From Argonema antarcticum A004/B2 (GTDB taxonomy: Bacteria > Cyanobacteriota > Cyanobacteriia > Cyanobacteriales > Aerosakkonemataceae), in contig NZ_JAIQZN010000049.1 of assembly GCF_023333585.1 (NCBI RefSeq), positions 1-53,382 of the forward strand: DNA of 53,382 nucleotides, given 5' to 3'. Under the pieces are notes generated by a model, which saw only the letters and a list, made by a program, of their open reading frames with translations, searched no databases and was not told the DNA's origin. A program made the position numbers and the translations under genes. Of the stretch, positions 1 through 8,087 are shown one piece after another (positions within the stretch are counted from its first letter, which is position 1; every line of letters begins with the position of its first letter).

Positions 1-35
1 GTCCCCCTTGTCCCCCTTGTCCCCCTTGTCCCCCC
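1..35. repeat. 9-bp tandem repeat at window edge
   Basis: Three copies of GTCCCCCTT followed by a partial copy start the window. The array may extend beyond the left edge. Short C-rich tandem repeats of this kind are common between cyanobacterial genes. Positions 36-194 hold no other recognisable feature apart from the upstream region of the next gene. Confidence 0.8.
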
Positions 36-194
36 TATCACCAACTGTTTTTCACCACACCTTATTCTCTGTACCTCACTCACCTGACAAAGGCTGTAAT
101 CGCGCCGCAAGCCCATCCCCTTTTCGGGGTGGGAGTGTCAATCCGTATTAGAATAGACCAAACAGTTGCTGGATTAGTTGGGGAGGCAACAACA

Positions 195-1055
195 ATGAAA
201 GCTTTACCTGTGTTCGATCGCGTTCTTAAAGATTTACAAGACCATGAAAACTCAACGCGCATTAAAAAGCTGATCTTTGGTGCGTGTCAGAATACTTGGG
301 AAAATGACATCAATAAGTTGCAAACTTTTAGTTTCCAAGATTTGTTGCGACAGTTAATGGAATCAAACCCAACTATAGAGCAATTGAAACTAACTTTAAA
401 TAAAGTTGTACAAACTCTTAATAAACCAGGAGAATATGGTTTGATAGCCAATGTAATTATTAGTAACGTCAGTAAGCTATACCCAGATGTTCGAGAATCA
501 ACACAAGTAGTATCCAGCGGTTCTGCATCGACTCCAACGCCTGTAAAATTAACTACCGAACAGCTACCGATTCCTCAACAAAAATCCCAGGCAAATCCAT
601 TAAATCCACCTTACGATCCATTTGCCCTGCGGATGGAAATTATCAAGTATACAAACCCGTTGAGAGCGAAGGTACTTATATTTTCTACGCTTTATCAACA
701 GACGAGTTTCAGCGAACAAGATTTAATCACACTTAGGGCACATGAATTTGACGATTTGCTCCGAAAACTGTATATGTACTGCGATACAGTTATAGAACTT
801 GAGGCTAGGCTAAGTAGTACTGCTAGATGTCTGTTTGAGCAAGAAGAAAATTCTCAAGCTGCAAGTGCAATTATCCAGGCAATGAAACCGTATTATGCAA
901 ATCGCCAACCAGGAATGTATAAACGTCAGACATCAGATGGCAATCCGGCAGAACCAACAGAAATGATGATCGAAAGCGATCGCGCGATCGCAGAAAATCC
1001 CAATAATTTAAGCGATGGAGATGATAGTACGCACCAAGTACACGGTTTAAAATAG
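195..1055 (+). CDS. Hypothetical protein with internally duplicated helical domain
   Basis: This 286-aa soluble protein has no function that I recognise. I start it at ATG 195 because GGGGAGG lies about 9 bases upstream; a GTG at 129 would add 22 residues without such a site. The sequence contains two copies of one domain, at about residues 5-95 and 140-235. They share the pattern R-x-K-x-LIF (22-28 and 157-163), then FxDLLR or FDDLLRKL (47-52 and 185-192), then IEL/IEQL (61-64 and 200-203). A Pro/Ser/Thr-rich linker (100-140) joins them and the last 50 residues look disordered. The copies are predicted to be helical. Only 29 bases separate it from the pentapeptide-repeat gene, so the two are probably co-transcribed. 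It could be a protein-interaction adaptor; that is inference from the duplication and the neighbour only. Confidence 0.75.
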   Translation: MKALPVFDRVLKDLQDHENSTRIKKLIFGACQNTWENDINKLQTFSFQDLLRQLMESNPTIEQLKLTLNKVVQTLNKPGEYGLIANVIISNVSKLYPDVRESTQVVSSGSASTPTPVKLTTEQLPIPQQKSQANPLNPPYDPFALRMEIIKYTNPLRAKVLIFSTLYQQTSFSEQDLITLRAHEFDDLLRKLYMYCDTVIELEARLSSTARCLFEQEENSQAASAIIQAMKPYYANRQPGMYKRQTSDGNPAEPTEMMIESDRAIAENPNNLSDGDDSTHQVHGLK

Positions 1056-1084
1056 AAAATTAGGATAATTAATCGGTAAACTAT

Positions 1085-2077
1085 ATGGATGCTAATGAAC
1101 TTAAAAAGCGATACGCCGCCGGAGAAACAAATTTTAGCGGTGTAAACTTAACTGGAGTACATCTACTTGGTGCAGATTTAATTGGTATATCTCTACCTAA
1201 AGCAGATCTGCATGGTGCAACCCTAATTTTTGCATATTTAAATCGGGCAAACCTGATTAAAGCAAATTTAGTTGGTACAAAGTTGTGCGGTGCTAACTTA
1301 AACCAGGCTAACCTCAATTCGGCAAATTTACACAATGCAGACTTGCACGGCGCGACTTTACAAAACGCAGATTTGCGCGGTACAGATCTGACCTTAGCAT
1401 ATCTGCTAGATGCTAATTTAATTAGTGCGGATTTGCGGGGTGCAAATCTGAGTGGTGCTAACCTAACTGGTGCTTGCTTGCGAGGTGCAAATCTGCGTGA
1501 AGAAGCGAGAGTTTACACTGCGAGTATGCGGGGTGCAATTCTGCGTAAAGCTGACTTGCGGGGTGCCAATCTCACTGGTGTAGATTTGGCTAAAGTTAAC
1601 TTGAGTGGTGCTAATTTGAGCGAGACAACTTTGCGGGAAGCAGATTTAAGGGGTGCTGATTTGTCTTATGCCAATCTTAGCGGTGCTTTCCTGAGTGAGG
1701 CGAATCTGTGTGAAGCTAATTTGCGCGGTGCTAATATGACTAATGTCAAGTTGGAACGGGCAAAATTAATTGAAGCGGAAATGACAGGTGTAAATTTGCG
1801 CGGTTCTTTGTTAGCTGATGCTAAATTGAATAAGGCGCAAATGAGTCGGGCGAATCTTAGTGGATCGAGGTTGGTTAGGGCTGATTTAAGTCGGGCAAAT
1901 TTGACTGAAGCTAACTTAAGCGATTCGGATTTGATTGAGGCATATTTAGCTAGAACAAATTTTACTAATGCAAATTTGAGTAAGGCAAATTTTACGAGGG
2001 CAGAATTGAGTAGTGCATATCTGGCTGGTGCAAATTTGAGCGGTGCAACGATGCCTGATGGAAGTATTTCTAATTAG
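1085..2077 (+). CDS. Pentapeptide-repeat protein
   Basis: This 330-aa protein consists almost entirely of pentapeptide repeats of the A(D/N)LxX type from about residue 17 to 320, which fold into a right-handed quadrilateral beta-helix. A short N-terminal cap (ELKKRYAAGETNFSGVNL) precedes the repeats. The same cap, as EEFLKRYEEEERDFTGINL, precedes the repeats of the protein at 8883-10007, and both end in A-x-MPDG. There is no signal peptide or membrane segment, so it is probably cytosolic. Such proteins are abundant in cyanobacteria and mostly have no assigned role. It lies 29 bases after the duplicated-domain protein, likely in one operon. A run near residues 140-147 (EEARVYTAS) breaks the repeat register, so the helix may have a kink or loop there. 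Confidence 0.92.
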   Translation: MDANELKKRYAAGETNFSGVNLTGVHLLGADLIGISLPKADLHGATLIFAYLNRANLIKANLVGTKLCGANLNQANLNSANLHNADLHGATLQNADLRGTDLTLAYLLDANLISADLRGANLSGANLTGACLRGANLREEARVYTASMRGAILRKADLRGANLTGVDLAKVNLSGANLSETTLREADLRGADLSYANLSGAFLSEANLCEANLRGANMTNVKLERAKLIEAEMTGVNLRGSLLADAKLNKAQMSRANLSGSRLVRADLSRANLTEANLSDSDLIEAYLARTNFTNANLSKANFTRAELSSAYLAGANLSGATMPDGSISN

Positions 2078-2122
2078 GAATGGTTGGTATTTGAGCAAAG
2101 GGGCAGGAGGGCAGATGAATAA

Positions 2123-2287
2123 AAATGTTATTTTTTGAATAAAAGCATAACAACTCCGAAAGAGCCGGTAAAGCTGGAGGAGGATAGCGTGCGGTTTTAT
2201 CCTTTGTCTGGGCATACTTTGGGACAGGTGGAAACTTGGGGCGTTAGGCCGTCTGTGAGTGAGTTGCCGGGGTCGGTGGTGATTTAG
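2123..2287 (+). pseudogene. cas2: cas2 3'-end remnant
   Basis: An open frame ending at TAG 2285-2287 encodes a typical Cas2 C-terminus: residues EEDSVRFYPLSGHTLGQVET, then WG, and a final LPGSVVI. Family knowledge: cyanobacterial Cas2 proteins, the endonuclease-like subunit of the Cas1-Cas2 spacer integrase, end in just this way. The clear similarity begins around base 2165. Upstream codons (2123-2164) are A/T-rich and unlike Cas2, and no start codon or N-terminal half with the catalytic aspartate is present. About half the gene is therefore lost. The fragment ends 180 bases before the first CRISPR repeat and points towards it, the normal cas2-leader-array order. Confidence 0.8.
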
Positions 2288-2467
2288 TTTGCGAGGCTCA
2301 GGGAAAATGGCTGGATTGACGCAGTTTCGTTGCGAGCCTCGCAGCTTTGCTGGGTAACGGTTTGGGCGATTTTCCCACAGCAAGTTTGACTGGTTTTGTG
2401 GTAGGATTGACTGAGCTTCGCAAATGCCTTCTGGACATTAGGCCAGGTAAGGGTTTCAGAAGCGGCA
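2288..2467 (+). promoter_or_regulatory. CRISPR leader region
   Basis: This 180-base stretch lies between the cas2 remnant and the first repeat, where a leader is expected. It carries nested inverted repeats: TGCGAGGCTC (2290-2299) with GAGCCTCGCA (2334-2343), and GGGAAAAT (2301-2308) with ATTTTCCC (2369-2376). Leaders normally hold the array promoter and the integration signals. I could not identify a convincing -35/-10 pair, so transcription from here is inferred from the layout. Confidence 0.6.
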
Positions 2468-3557
2468 CTCCCTACTCGCTAGGGAAATTAGTTGAATGGA
2501 AACTTAAGGTCTGTTTCTGGGTTGGAGGCATTAAGCAGCGATCTCCCTACTCGCTAGGGAAATTAGTTGAATGGAAACCGGGGTCACCCGATTCGATGCA
2601 GCCGGTGAGCTCTCTCCCTACTCGCTAGGGAAATTAGTTGAATGGAAACCTCGATGAAGGATATTCAGAGAATGGCTGATGCGGGCTCCCTACTCGCTAG
2701 GGAAATTAGTTGAATGGAAACCTGTAATCCCCTACATTCGCACCATCCTTGGTAAAATAACCCTCCCTACTCGCTAGGGAAATTAGTTGAATGGAAACGT
2801 AGTATCTGGCAGCGCACCTCGGCGCTGCGTTGGCTCCCTACTCGCTAGGGAAATTAGTTGAATGGAAACCAATAACACGATGCGCATACATTTAATTGCT
2901 ATTGGCCTCCCTACTCGCTAGGGAAATTAGTTGAATGGAAACAAGAAAAGTAACTGACAAACACCTTCATTGGCAAAAATACTCCCTACTCGCTAGGGAA
3001 ATTAGTTGAATGGAAACGTGCCATTCAATTCATCCAGCCATGGCAGTCAGGCACTTAGAACCAAGCTCCCTACTCGCTAGGGAAATTAGTTGAATGGAAA
3101 CTGCGGGCGTTTGGCCGCAGCGTGGGTCATGCCCACCAGTTCCACTCCCTACTCGCTAGGGAAATTAGTTGAATGGAAACTGATCACTAATCAGAACTTC
3201 GTCAGCCATCAGTCGCTCTCTCCCTACTCGCTAGGGAAATTAGTTGAATGGAAACTGGTGCTCGCCTTGGTAGACTTCCACCTGGTTGAACTTTAGATGA
3301 CCTGGCTCCCTACTCGCTAGGGAAATTAGTTGAATGGAAACGTCAACGTCTACTCTTTTTATCACTTCGCATGAGCGTTGCTCATACGCAACTCCCTACT
3401 CGCTAGGGAAATTAGTTGAATGGAAACGGTGAAGACGAATGCGTGGCGGTGACCACATACCCTACTCCCTACTCGCTAGGGAAATTAGTTGAATGGAAAC
3501 GTGCCAGTGCCATCCAGAAAACAGCTCACCCTATTTTCTCCCTACTCGCTAGGGAAA
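2468..3557 (+). CRISPR. CRISPR array, 14 full repeats plus one truncated repeat
   Basis: The 36-base repeat begins CTCCCTACTCGCTAGGG and ends TTAGTTGAATGGAAAC. It can fold TCCCTA/TAGGGA around a 5-base loop. Full repeats start at 2468, 2543, 2614, 2686, 2763, 2834, 2907, 2982, 3066, 3145, 3220, 3306, 3392 and 3465, all apparently identical. A final copy at 3538-3557 keeps only the first 20 bases and then runs into GTGCGATCGC. The 14 spacers are 39, 35, 36, 41, 35, 37, 39, 48, 43, 39, 50, 50, 37 and 37 bases long. The truncated distal repeat and the upstream cas2 remnant both give a plus-strand orientation, predicting crRNAs with the 8-base 5' handle ATGGAAAC. That handle and the broad spacer lengths recall cyanobacterial type III arrays. 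No effector genes are in the window, so the subtype is not proven. Confidence 0.98.
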
Positions 3558-3594
3558 GTGCGATCGCATTATTATATTGTTGTGCTTCAGCATA

Positions 3595-3637
3595 TTGTTG
3601 CGCTTCAGCGATCTTAAAGAGCGCTAAAGCGCAACAA
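3595..3637. repeat. Palindromic hairpin repeat, possible terminator
   Basis: TTGTTGCGCTTCAGCG (3595-3610) pairs with CGCTAAAGCGCAACAA (3622-3637) over 16 bases with one mismatch. A partial direct copy, TTGTTGTGCTTCAGC, lies just upstream. A related TTGTTGCGCTTTAGCG sits at 8715-8730. The hairpin lies between the end of the CRISPR array and the convergent end of the phosphatase gene, so it could end transcription in both directions. Confidence 0.65.
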
Positions 3638-3650
3638 CGTACCAAATTTA

Positions 3651-6089
3651 TTATGGCAAAAACACCCTGGGCTGTGGTGCTGTTTCATCCAGACGCAGAG
3701 GCACAAAATACCTGCTGAAAACGGTGCTATTGGGTTTCCAACCTGGATGCCAATAGACATCCTGAATCACTGCTTTAGCATCATCATTATTTTCAGGCCA
3801 TTGGAAACTAACCAAAGCGATGTTGCTGTAACCAACAACTTCCTCACCTTCTTGAATCCATCGATTACGCCACAGTAACGAAACTATTTTTTCCCAAGTA
3901 CTAAGATGATAATCTTCTGAAGACTCCTGTGCTTTTTGCCAAACAATTTCCTTTGCTTTCTGTCTTTTCATCCATTCTATGCGATATTGCCAATCCGGTA
4001 AAGAGTTAGTATCTTTAACAAAGATTTCCCAAGCTATTTTATCGTTCCCACGAGCGTAGTTAATTTGCCGTACAGTTGGCTTTTTAGGTGAAACTTCCAC
4101 ATCCAGCATCTTCACAGTATCATATATAACTTGCATTTCAATTAGTTGGGGTGGATTGTTCCATCCTGCCCAATCTTCTGGTTTTTCCAGTGCAAGGGAT
4201 TTAGCTTTTGTATGGATAAAATGCGTTGCCATCTCGGCATTTTTGAAGGCGCTTGAAGTTAGCTGTGCCAGTACGTGCGCTGAGGCAGGCGAATTGCGAT
4301 CGGCTTCTGATTCGCCAAAATGATAATTAGACCAATAGCTGAGGCGAACAGCGCATCCGTAGTGGATATCGCCGGAAAGTACCACTATGCGATCGCGCTG
4401 TTTAAACAGTTCCGCCAGCAGCATAGAAAACCCAACCTCGTGAAAATTCCACGAGTCACCCGCATCGCTACCGAAAACATTACCTCGTTCTAAATCCCAA
4501 CGTTGAATTATATCAATAATCGATAAACTCACCAAATTTGTCGGCACAACAACCAGCGTTATTTCGATATGAGAATTACTCGTTTCTTTGAGCGGTTGCT
4601 GAAGCTGTTTTTCAAAAGCTGTGTGACTTAGTAACATTGGCGGTTCAGTTGTTTTTTCTTTTGGATAACCCCGCCAAGTTCGCGTATCTAGCACAATCAC
4701 TTCGTGCTTAAAGCTTTTGACAGTATAGTGCCAGTCTAAAGCTTTAGTTTCATCGGGATAATCGCGATTTAAAATCAGACTATCTTCGTCTTCTTGTAGC
4801 TTAGGTAAATTAGTTTCATAATCTAACTGAGGAATCCCTAAGTATTTGGAAATATTTGACCAGGCAATATCATCAGTTCCTGCTGAAATTGACCACTTTT
4901 TAGCATCCTCTAATAACTTTTCTCCTGACTGTCCATCTTGGAACTGTTCCGGCGTATTTCCCCAAGCTTGAAACACAGAATATGCCAGCAACGCATTTTG
5001 CACGGTACGTTTGCCAAGCGGCTTGCTGAATACGCGGTTACACCATTCTCGATTTAGATAGCAGTCATCGCTGACATCATGATCGTCGCAAATCATATAA
5101 GTTGGGATATTAGCAAGCAAGCGCCTAATTTTAGACAAATCTCGACTGAATCCTTCAATAATTGACGCTTCTTTAGACCACAACTTCGCCGCCTGAGAAT
5201 CTTTTTTAACATCTGGGTTTTCAGGTAAGCGATTCGGCCAAAGTATAGGCGACCACACAAACAAATACATTGCCAAATATTCGCCTAAACCAAACAAGTG
5301 ACTTTTAGCCTTCTCCGGTTTATTGACAAGCATTGCTGTAAAACCACCGCAATCTCTAGCCAGTTCGCTGCGTTGACCGGGCTTCAACTCGCTGGGATTC
5401 ATGTATTGATAACCCAGAGTTGGATGTCTCTTAATCGGCAGCTTTTCTTGCCAACTCAGCAGCGTGTCGCCTGCATCTATCAGCATCCACAGTAGCGGGT
5501 CTGCAACATCGTCACCGTAGATTTGATCTCCTGTAAAAAATAGTTGCTGCGGTCTAGAGTTTGGCTGATTCGCATATTGTAAAATTAGGTCATCTAATAT
5601 TGTGAGCGCATCCTGTCCGCCGCCGTGTGGTTTGCGACAAGAACCATGTACAATTTGCAGATGATTTAAGTCATCTGGCGGCATAGCAAAAGTAGGCATC
5701 TGATGCTCGAAATAGCTAATTGTGACGTTAGGAAAAGACTTTTCTGAACGCAGGGCTTGTAGAAGATTGCTATTGCCAAAATCCATGTCGTAAGCATAGA
5801 TTTGCCCTGGTTCCAGTCGCAATCCTGAGTTTGAGGGATTTGCCTTGGCTGTCACGGCGACGACATGAAGATATTTGCCCAGCTGGACTGTGGCGCGGGA
5901 ACCGATTAATACAAGCCGATCGATGATGGTTTCACCATTGTCTGTAGAGTAAACCTTGAGCGTGACTTCTGCCGGTTCTTTCAAAGCTACCCAAACGGTC
6001 ACAGCATCTGGTTCTGTTCGCCGCAAGATTGGGCCAGCCAGAATCAGGGGTAAGCGATCGATGCGATCGCATAAGGGCGTCCATGACAT
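3651..6089 (-). CDS. PhoD-like metallophosphatase
   Basis: This 812-aa protein belongs to the PhoD-like alkaline phosphatase/phosphodiesterase superfamily. An N-terminal beta-sandwich domain (about 15-125) is followed by a metallophosphatase domain. Visible metal-site motifs are GSCRKPH (149-155), TGDQIYGDDVADP (186-198), CDDHDVSDDCYLN further on, and VLSGDIHYG near the C-terminal third. These correspond to the Fe/Ca-binding core of PhoD relatives. No Tat or Sec signal peptide is present, whereas classical PhoD enzymes are exported, and the protein is longer than usual. This suggests a cytosolic enzyme of unknown substrate. The start is the first ATG of the frame. The gene stands alone, convergent with the CRISPR array. 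The last ~100 residues lie after the phosphatase core and have no recognised domain. Confidence 0.88.
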   Translation of the reverse strand: MSWTPLCDRIDRLPLILAGPILRRTEPDAVTVWVALKEPAEVTLKVYSTDNGETIIDRLVLIGSRATVQLGKYLHVVAVTAKANPSNSGLRLEPGQIYAYDMDFGNSNLLQALRSEKSFPNVTISYFEHQMPTFAMPPDDLNHLQIVHGSCRKPHGGGQDALTILDDLILQYANQPNSRPQQLFFTGDQIYGDDVADPLLWMLIDAGDTLLSWQEKLPIKRHPTLGYQYMNPSELKPGQRSELARDCGGFTAMLVNKPEKAKSHLFGLGEYLAMYLFVWSPILWPNRLPENPDVKKDSQAAKLWSKEASIIEGFSRDLSKIRRLLANIPTYMICDDHDVSDDCYLNREWCNRVFSKPLGKRTVQNALLAYSVFQAWGNTPEQFQDGQSGEKLLEDAKKWSISAGTDDIAWSNISKYLGIPQLDYETNLPKLQEDEDSLILNRDYPDETKALDWHYTVKSFKHEVIVLDTRTWRGYPKEKTTEPPMLLSHTAFEKQLQQPLKETSNSHIEITLVVVPTNLVSLSIIDIIQRWDLERGNVFGSDAGDSWNFHEVGFSMLLAELFKQRDRIVVLSGDIHYGCAVRLSYWSNYHFGESEADRNSPASAHVLAQLTSSAFKNAEMATHFIHTKAKSLALEKPEDWAGWNNPPQLIEMQVIYDTVKMLDVEVSPKKPTVRQINYARGNDKIAWEIFVKDTNSLPDWQYRIEWMKRQKAKEIVWQKAQESSEDYHLSTWEKIVSLLWRNRWIQEGEEVVGYSNIALVSFQWPENNDDAKAVIQDVYWHPGWKPNSTVFSRYFVPLRLDETAPQPRVFLP

Positions 6090-6436
6090 TTAATCTATCT
6101 CCCAGCTTCACCACCAAGCAGCCTCATTTTTAAGCTGACTCTAATATATTGACCTATAGATAGCTGATTGTGTAGGTTTTTTCAGCTAGCTTCGTGCTGG
6201 CGAGAGGGAGAGGGTTTTAAAACAGATTCTTCGTTGCTCAAAGCTCACACTCTATTTTTCAGCCCTAAGACGCATGAATTTTTATTTTGGAGATAACAAT
6301 CTGGAATTAGTTTATAATATACGCGGTAAATTTGAAACTGCTAATGAAAAGTTTGCTAATTGTTTATTCCTATTAGCCATTAGCAACTCAACCAACGGTT
6401 TATGCCAGTGCGAAGTGTAGTAAGGAAAATCTATTT
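6090..6436. other. Divergent intergenic region
   Basis: About 350 bases separate the phosphatase gene and the divergent chaB-like gene. I see no gene, tRNA or strong repeat. A TATAAT at 6313-6318 could be a -10 element for the plus-strand gene, but no good -35 lies at the usual distance. AAGGAAAAT shortly before base 6437 is a plausible ribosome binding site. Confidence 0.5.
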
Positions 6437-6640
6437 ATGCCATATCAACAAATTGAAGAGTTACCAGACTCGGTAAAAAATCACTTACCCAAACACGCCC
6501 AGGAAATTTTCCTAGCGGCCTTTAATAATGCTACTGAAGAGTACGACGAGGAAGAAACTGCTTTTAAAGTTGCCTGGGGTGCCGTAAAGCACAAATATGA
6601 AAAAGGCGAGGATGGGAACTGGCACAAGAAACCGGAATAA
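6437..6640 (+). CDS. ChaB family protein
   Basis: This 67-aa protein matches the small ChaB family: LPDSVKNHLPKHAQEIFLAA, then an acidic stretch (NATEEYDEEE), then AFKVAWGAVKHKYEK and a C-terminal tryptophan (GNWHKK). ChaB was named as a regulator of the cation transporter ChaA in Escherichia coli, but the role of cyanobacterial homologues is not established. The protein is cytosolic by composition. It is 42 bases upstream of the Rieske oxygenase gene on the same strand, so co-transcription is possible. No chaA-like transporter is nearby. Confidence 0.9.
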   Translation: MPYQQIEELPDSVKNHLPKHAQEIFLAAFNNATEEYDEEETAFKVAWGAVKHKYEKGEDGNWHKKPE

Positions 6641-6682
6641 TCGGGTATACTGAAAAAAACCAGTCCTATAGCTAGTTGCCAA

Positions 6683-8002
6683 ATGACATCACAGTTCAAC
6701 TTCTTCCAACATTGGTATCCGCTTTCACCTATCGAAGACCTTGACCCAAATCTACCAACAGCAGTAACTCTTTTAGGAGTGCCTTTGGTAATCTGGAAGC
6801 CCAAGTCATCCGAGACATACCGTGTATTTTTAGATCGATGTCCCCATCGCTTAGCGCCTTTGAGTGAGGGGCGTGTGGATGAAAAAACGGGTAATTTAAT
6901 GTGCAGCTATCACGGTTGGGAATTTGATGCCGAAGGAATTTGTACTCGTATTCCCCAAGCAGAAAATCCCGAATTGGTTATTGAAAAGCAAAAATATCTC
7001 TGTGCAACGGCGCTACCAACTCGTCAGGAGCAAGATTTACTTTGGGTATGGCCAGATGTTAATTCAACCGCACTAGCTAGTACCGTTCCGTTACCATTAT
7101 CCCCTCAAGTAGATACAAGTAAAGGGTTTGTTTGGTCTTCGTTTGTGCGAGATTTGGAGTATGATTGGCAAACGTTAGTTGAGAATGTAGCTGACCCCAG
7201 TCATGTCGCTTTTGCTCATCACGGAATTCAGGGAAATCGAGAAAAAGCTACACCAATTCCCATTAAAATTGAGGAATCAAATCCTGATTTAATTAAAGCA
7301 ACAACACCTTTAGGTTCAATTACATTTGAACCGCCTTGTCGCTTGGAATATGCTATTAAATTTGGTGAAACAAAGCAGGTTGGCCTAGTTACTTATTGTA
7401 TACCTATATCTCCCGGTAAATCCAGAATAGTTGGACAGTTTCCGCGTAATTTTGCCAAAAGGGTTCTTCAGTTAACTCCCCGTTGGTGGGATCATATTAA
7501 CAACCGGAATGCGGTATTAGATGGAGATATGATTTTACTTCAACAGCAAGAGTATTTTCTGCAACAAAAACAACAAAAAGAAAATTGGCAAACTGCATAT
7601 AAATTACCGACAAGTGCTGACCGTTTGGTAATCGAGTTTCGCAAGTGGTTTGATAAGTATAGCCAAGGAAAGTTACCTTGGGAAGAAGTGGGAATCGCTG
7701 TTAAAGAAAAACAGGAAATCTCCGACAATCGTCAGTTTGTGCTAGACAGATATAGACAGCATACTCAGCATTGCGATAGCTGTCGAACAGCGGTTTTAAA
7801 GATAAAGCGGATCAAAATAGCGCTGTTAGGATATGTGGCTATTACTGTTCCCGTTGTGGCTGTTTTCCCAGATGCAGTTAGACTGAAGTTTGGTCTGCCT
7901 TTGATAGTGGTAGCTTTGTTGAGTTTAGGGGTTTATTGTTGGCTGAAATTTTGGTTGGAACCGAAGTTTTATTTTGTGGATTACGTACACGCAAAAAGGT
8001 AG
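6683..8002 (+). CDS. Rieske oxygenase, pheophorbide a oxygenase/Tic55-like
   Basis: This 439-aa membrane-anchored oxygenase has a Rieske [2Fe-2S] domain with C53-x-H55 and C74-x2-H77. It also has a mononuclear iron site N168-x2-D171-x2-H174-x4-H179 (NVADPSHVAFAHH). The C-terminal part carries HCDSCRTA, a CxxC pair, and two hydrophobic segments (about 380-425). This arrangement is that of the pheophorbide a oxygenase/Tic55/PTC52 family, which in plants acts in chlorophyll breakdown and related steps. The cyanobacterial substrate is unknown. The CxxC is the site proposed for redox control in the plant relatives. ATG 6683 gives a start 20-30 residues before the Rieske fold, as usual. Confidence 0.9.
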   Translation: MTSQFNFFQHWYPLSPIEDLDPNLPTAVTLLGVPLVIWKPKSSETYRVFLDRCPHRLAPLSEGRVDEKTGNLMCSYHGWEFDAEGICTRIPQAENPELVIEKQKYLCATALPTRQEQDLLWVWPDVNSTALASTVPLPLSPQVDTSKGFVWSSFVRDLEYDWQTLVENVADPSHVAFAHHGIQGNREKATPIPIKIEESNPDLIKATTPLGSITFEPPCRLEYAIKFGETKQVGLVTYCIPISPGKSRIVGQFPRNFAKRVLQLTPRWWDHINNRNAVLDGDMILLQQQEYFLQQKQQKENWQTAYKLPTSADRLVIEFRKWFDKYSQGKLPWEEVGIAVKEKQEISDNRQFVLDRYRQHTQHCDSCRTAVLKIKRIKIALLGYVAITVPVVAVFPDAVRLKFGLPLIVVALLSLGVYCWLKFWLEPKFYFVDYVHAKR

Positions 8003-8087
8003 CGGTGGTTAATCAAGTTGTATAATTTATGACATGGGATAAGCGATCGCATCTCTCAATTTTTCCAACTGCATAAGGAGGTTTACT

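Noticed and set aside
129-194. GTG start at 129 for the first gene
   Set aside because: No ribosome binding site precedes it, while ATG 195 has GGGGAGG at good distance.
1081-1335. An 84-codon minus-strand frame over the start of the first pentapeptide gene; a similar one lies at 9773-9994 over the second
   Set aside because: Antisense shadows of the pentapeptide codons (repeated KFA and RFA residues) with no independent support.
1946-2383. A 145-codon minus-strand open frame over the pentapeptide gene end and the cas2 remnant
   Set aside because: It is antisense to repeat codons of the pentapeptide gene and has the repetitive CTSQICTTQFC composition expected from reading those codons backwards.
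2347-3718. Three plus-strand frames in the CRISPR array (2347-2628, 3090-3296, 3416-3718)
   Set aside because: Each contains the peptide PYSLGKLVEWK repeated, which is simply the translated CRISPR repeat.
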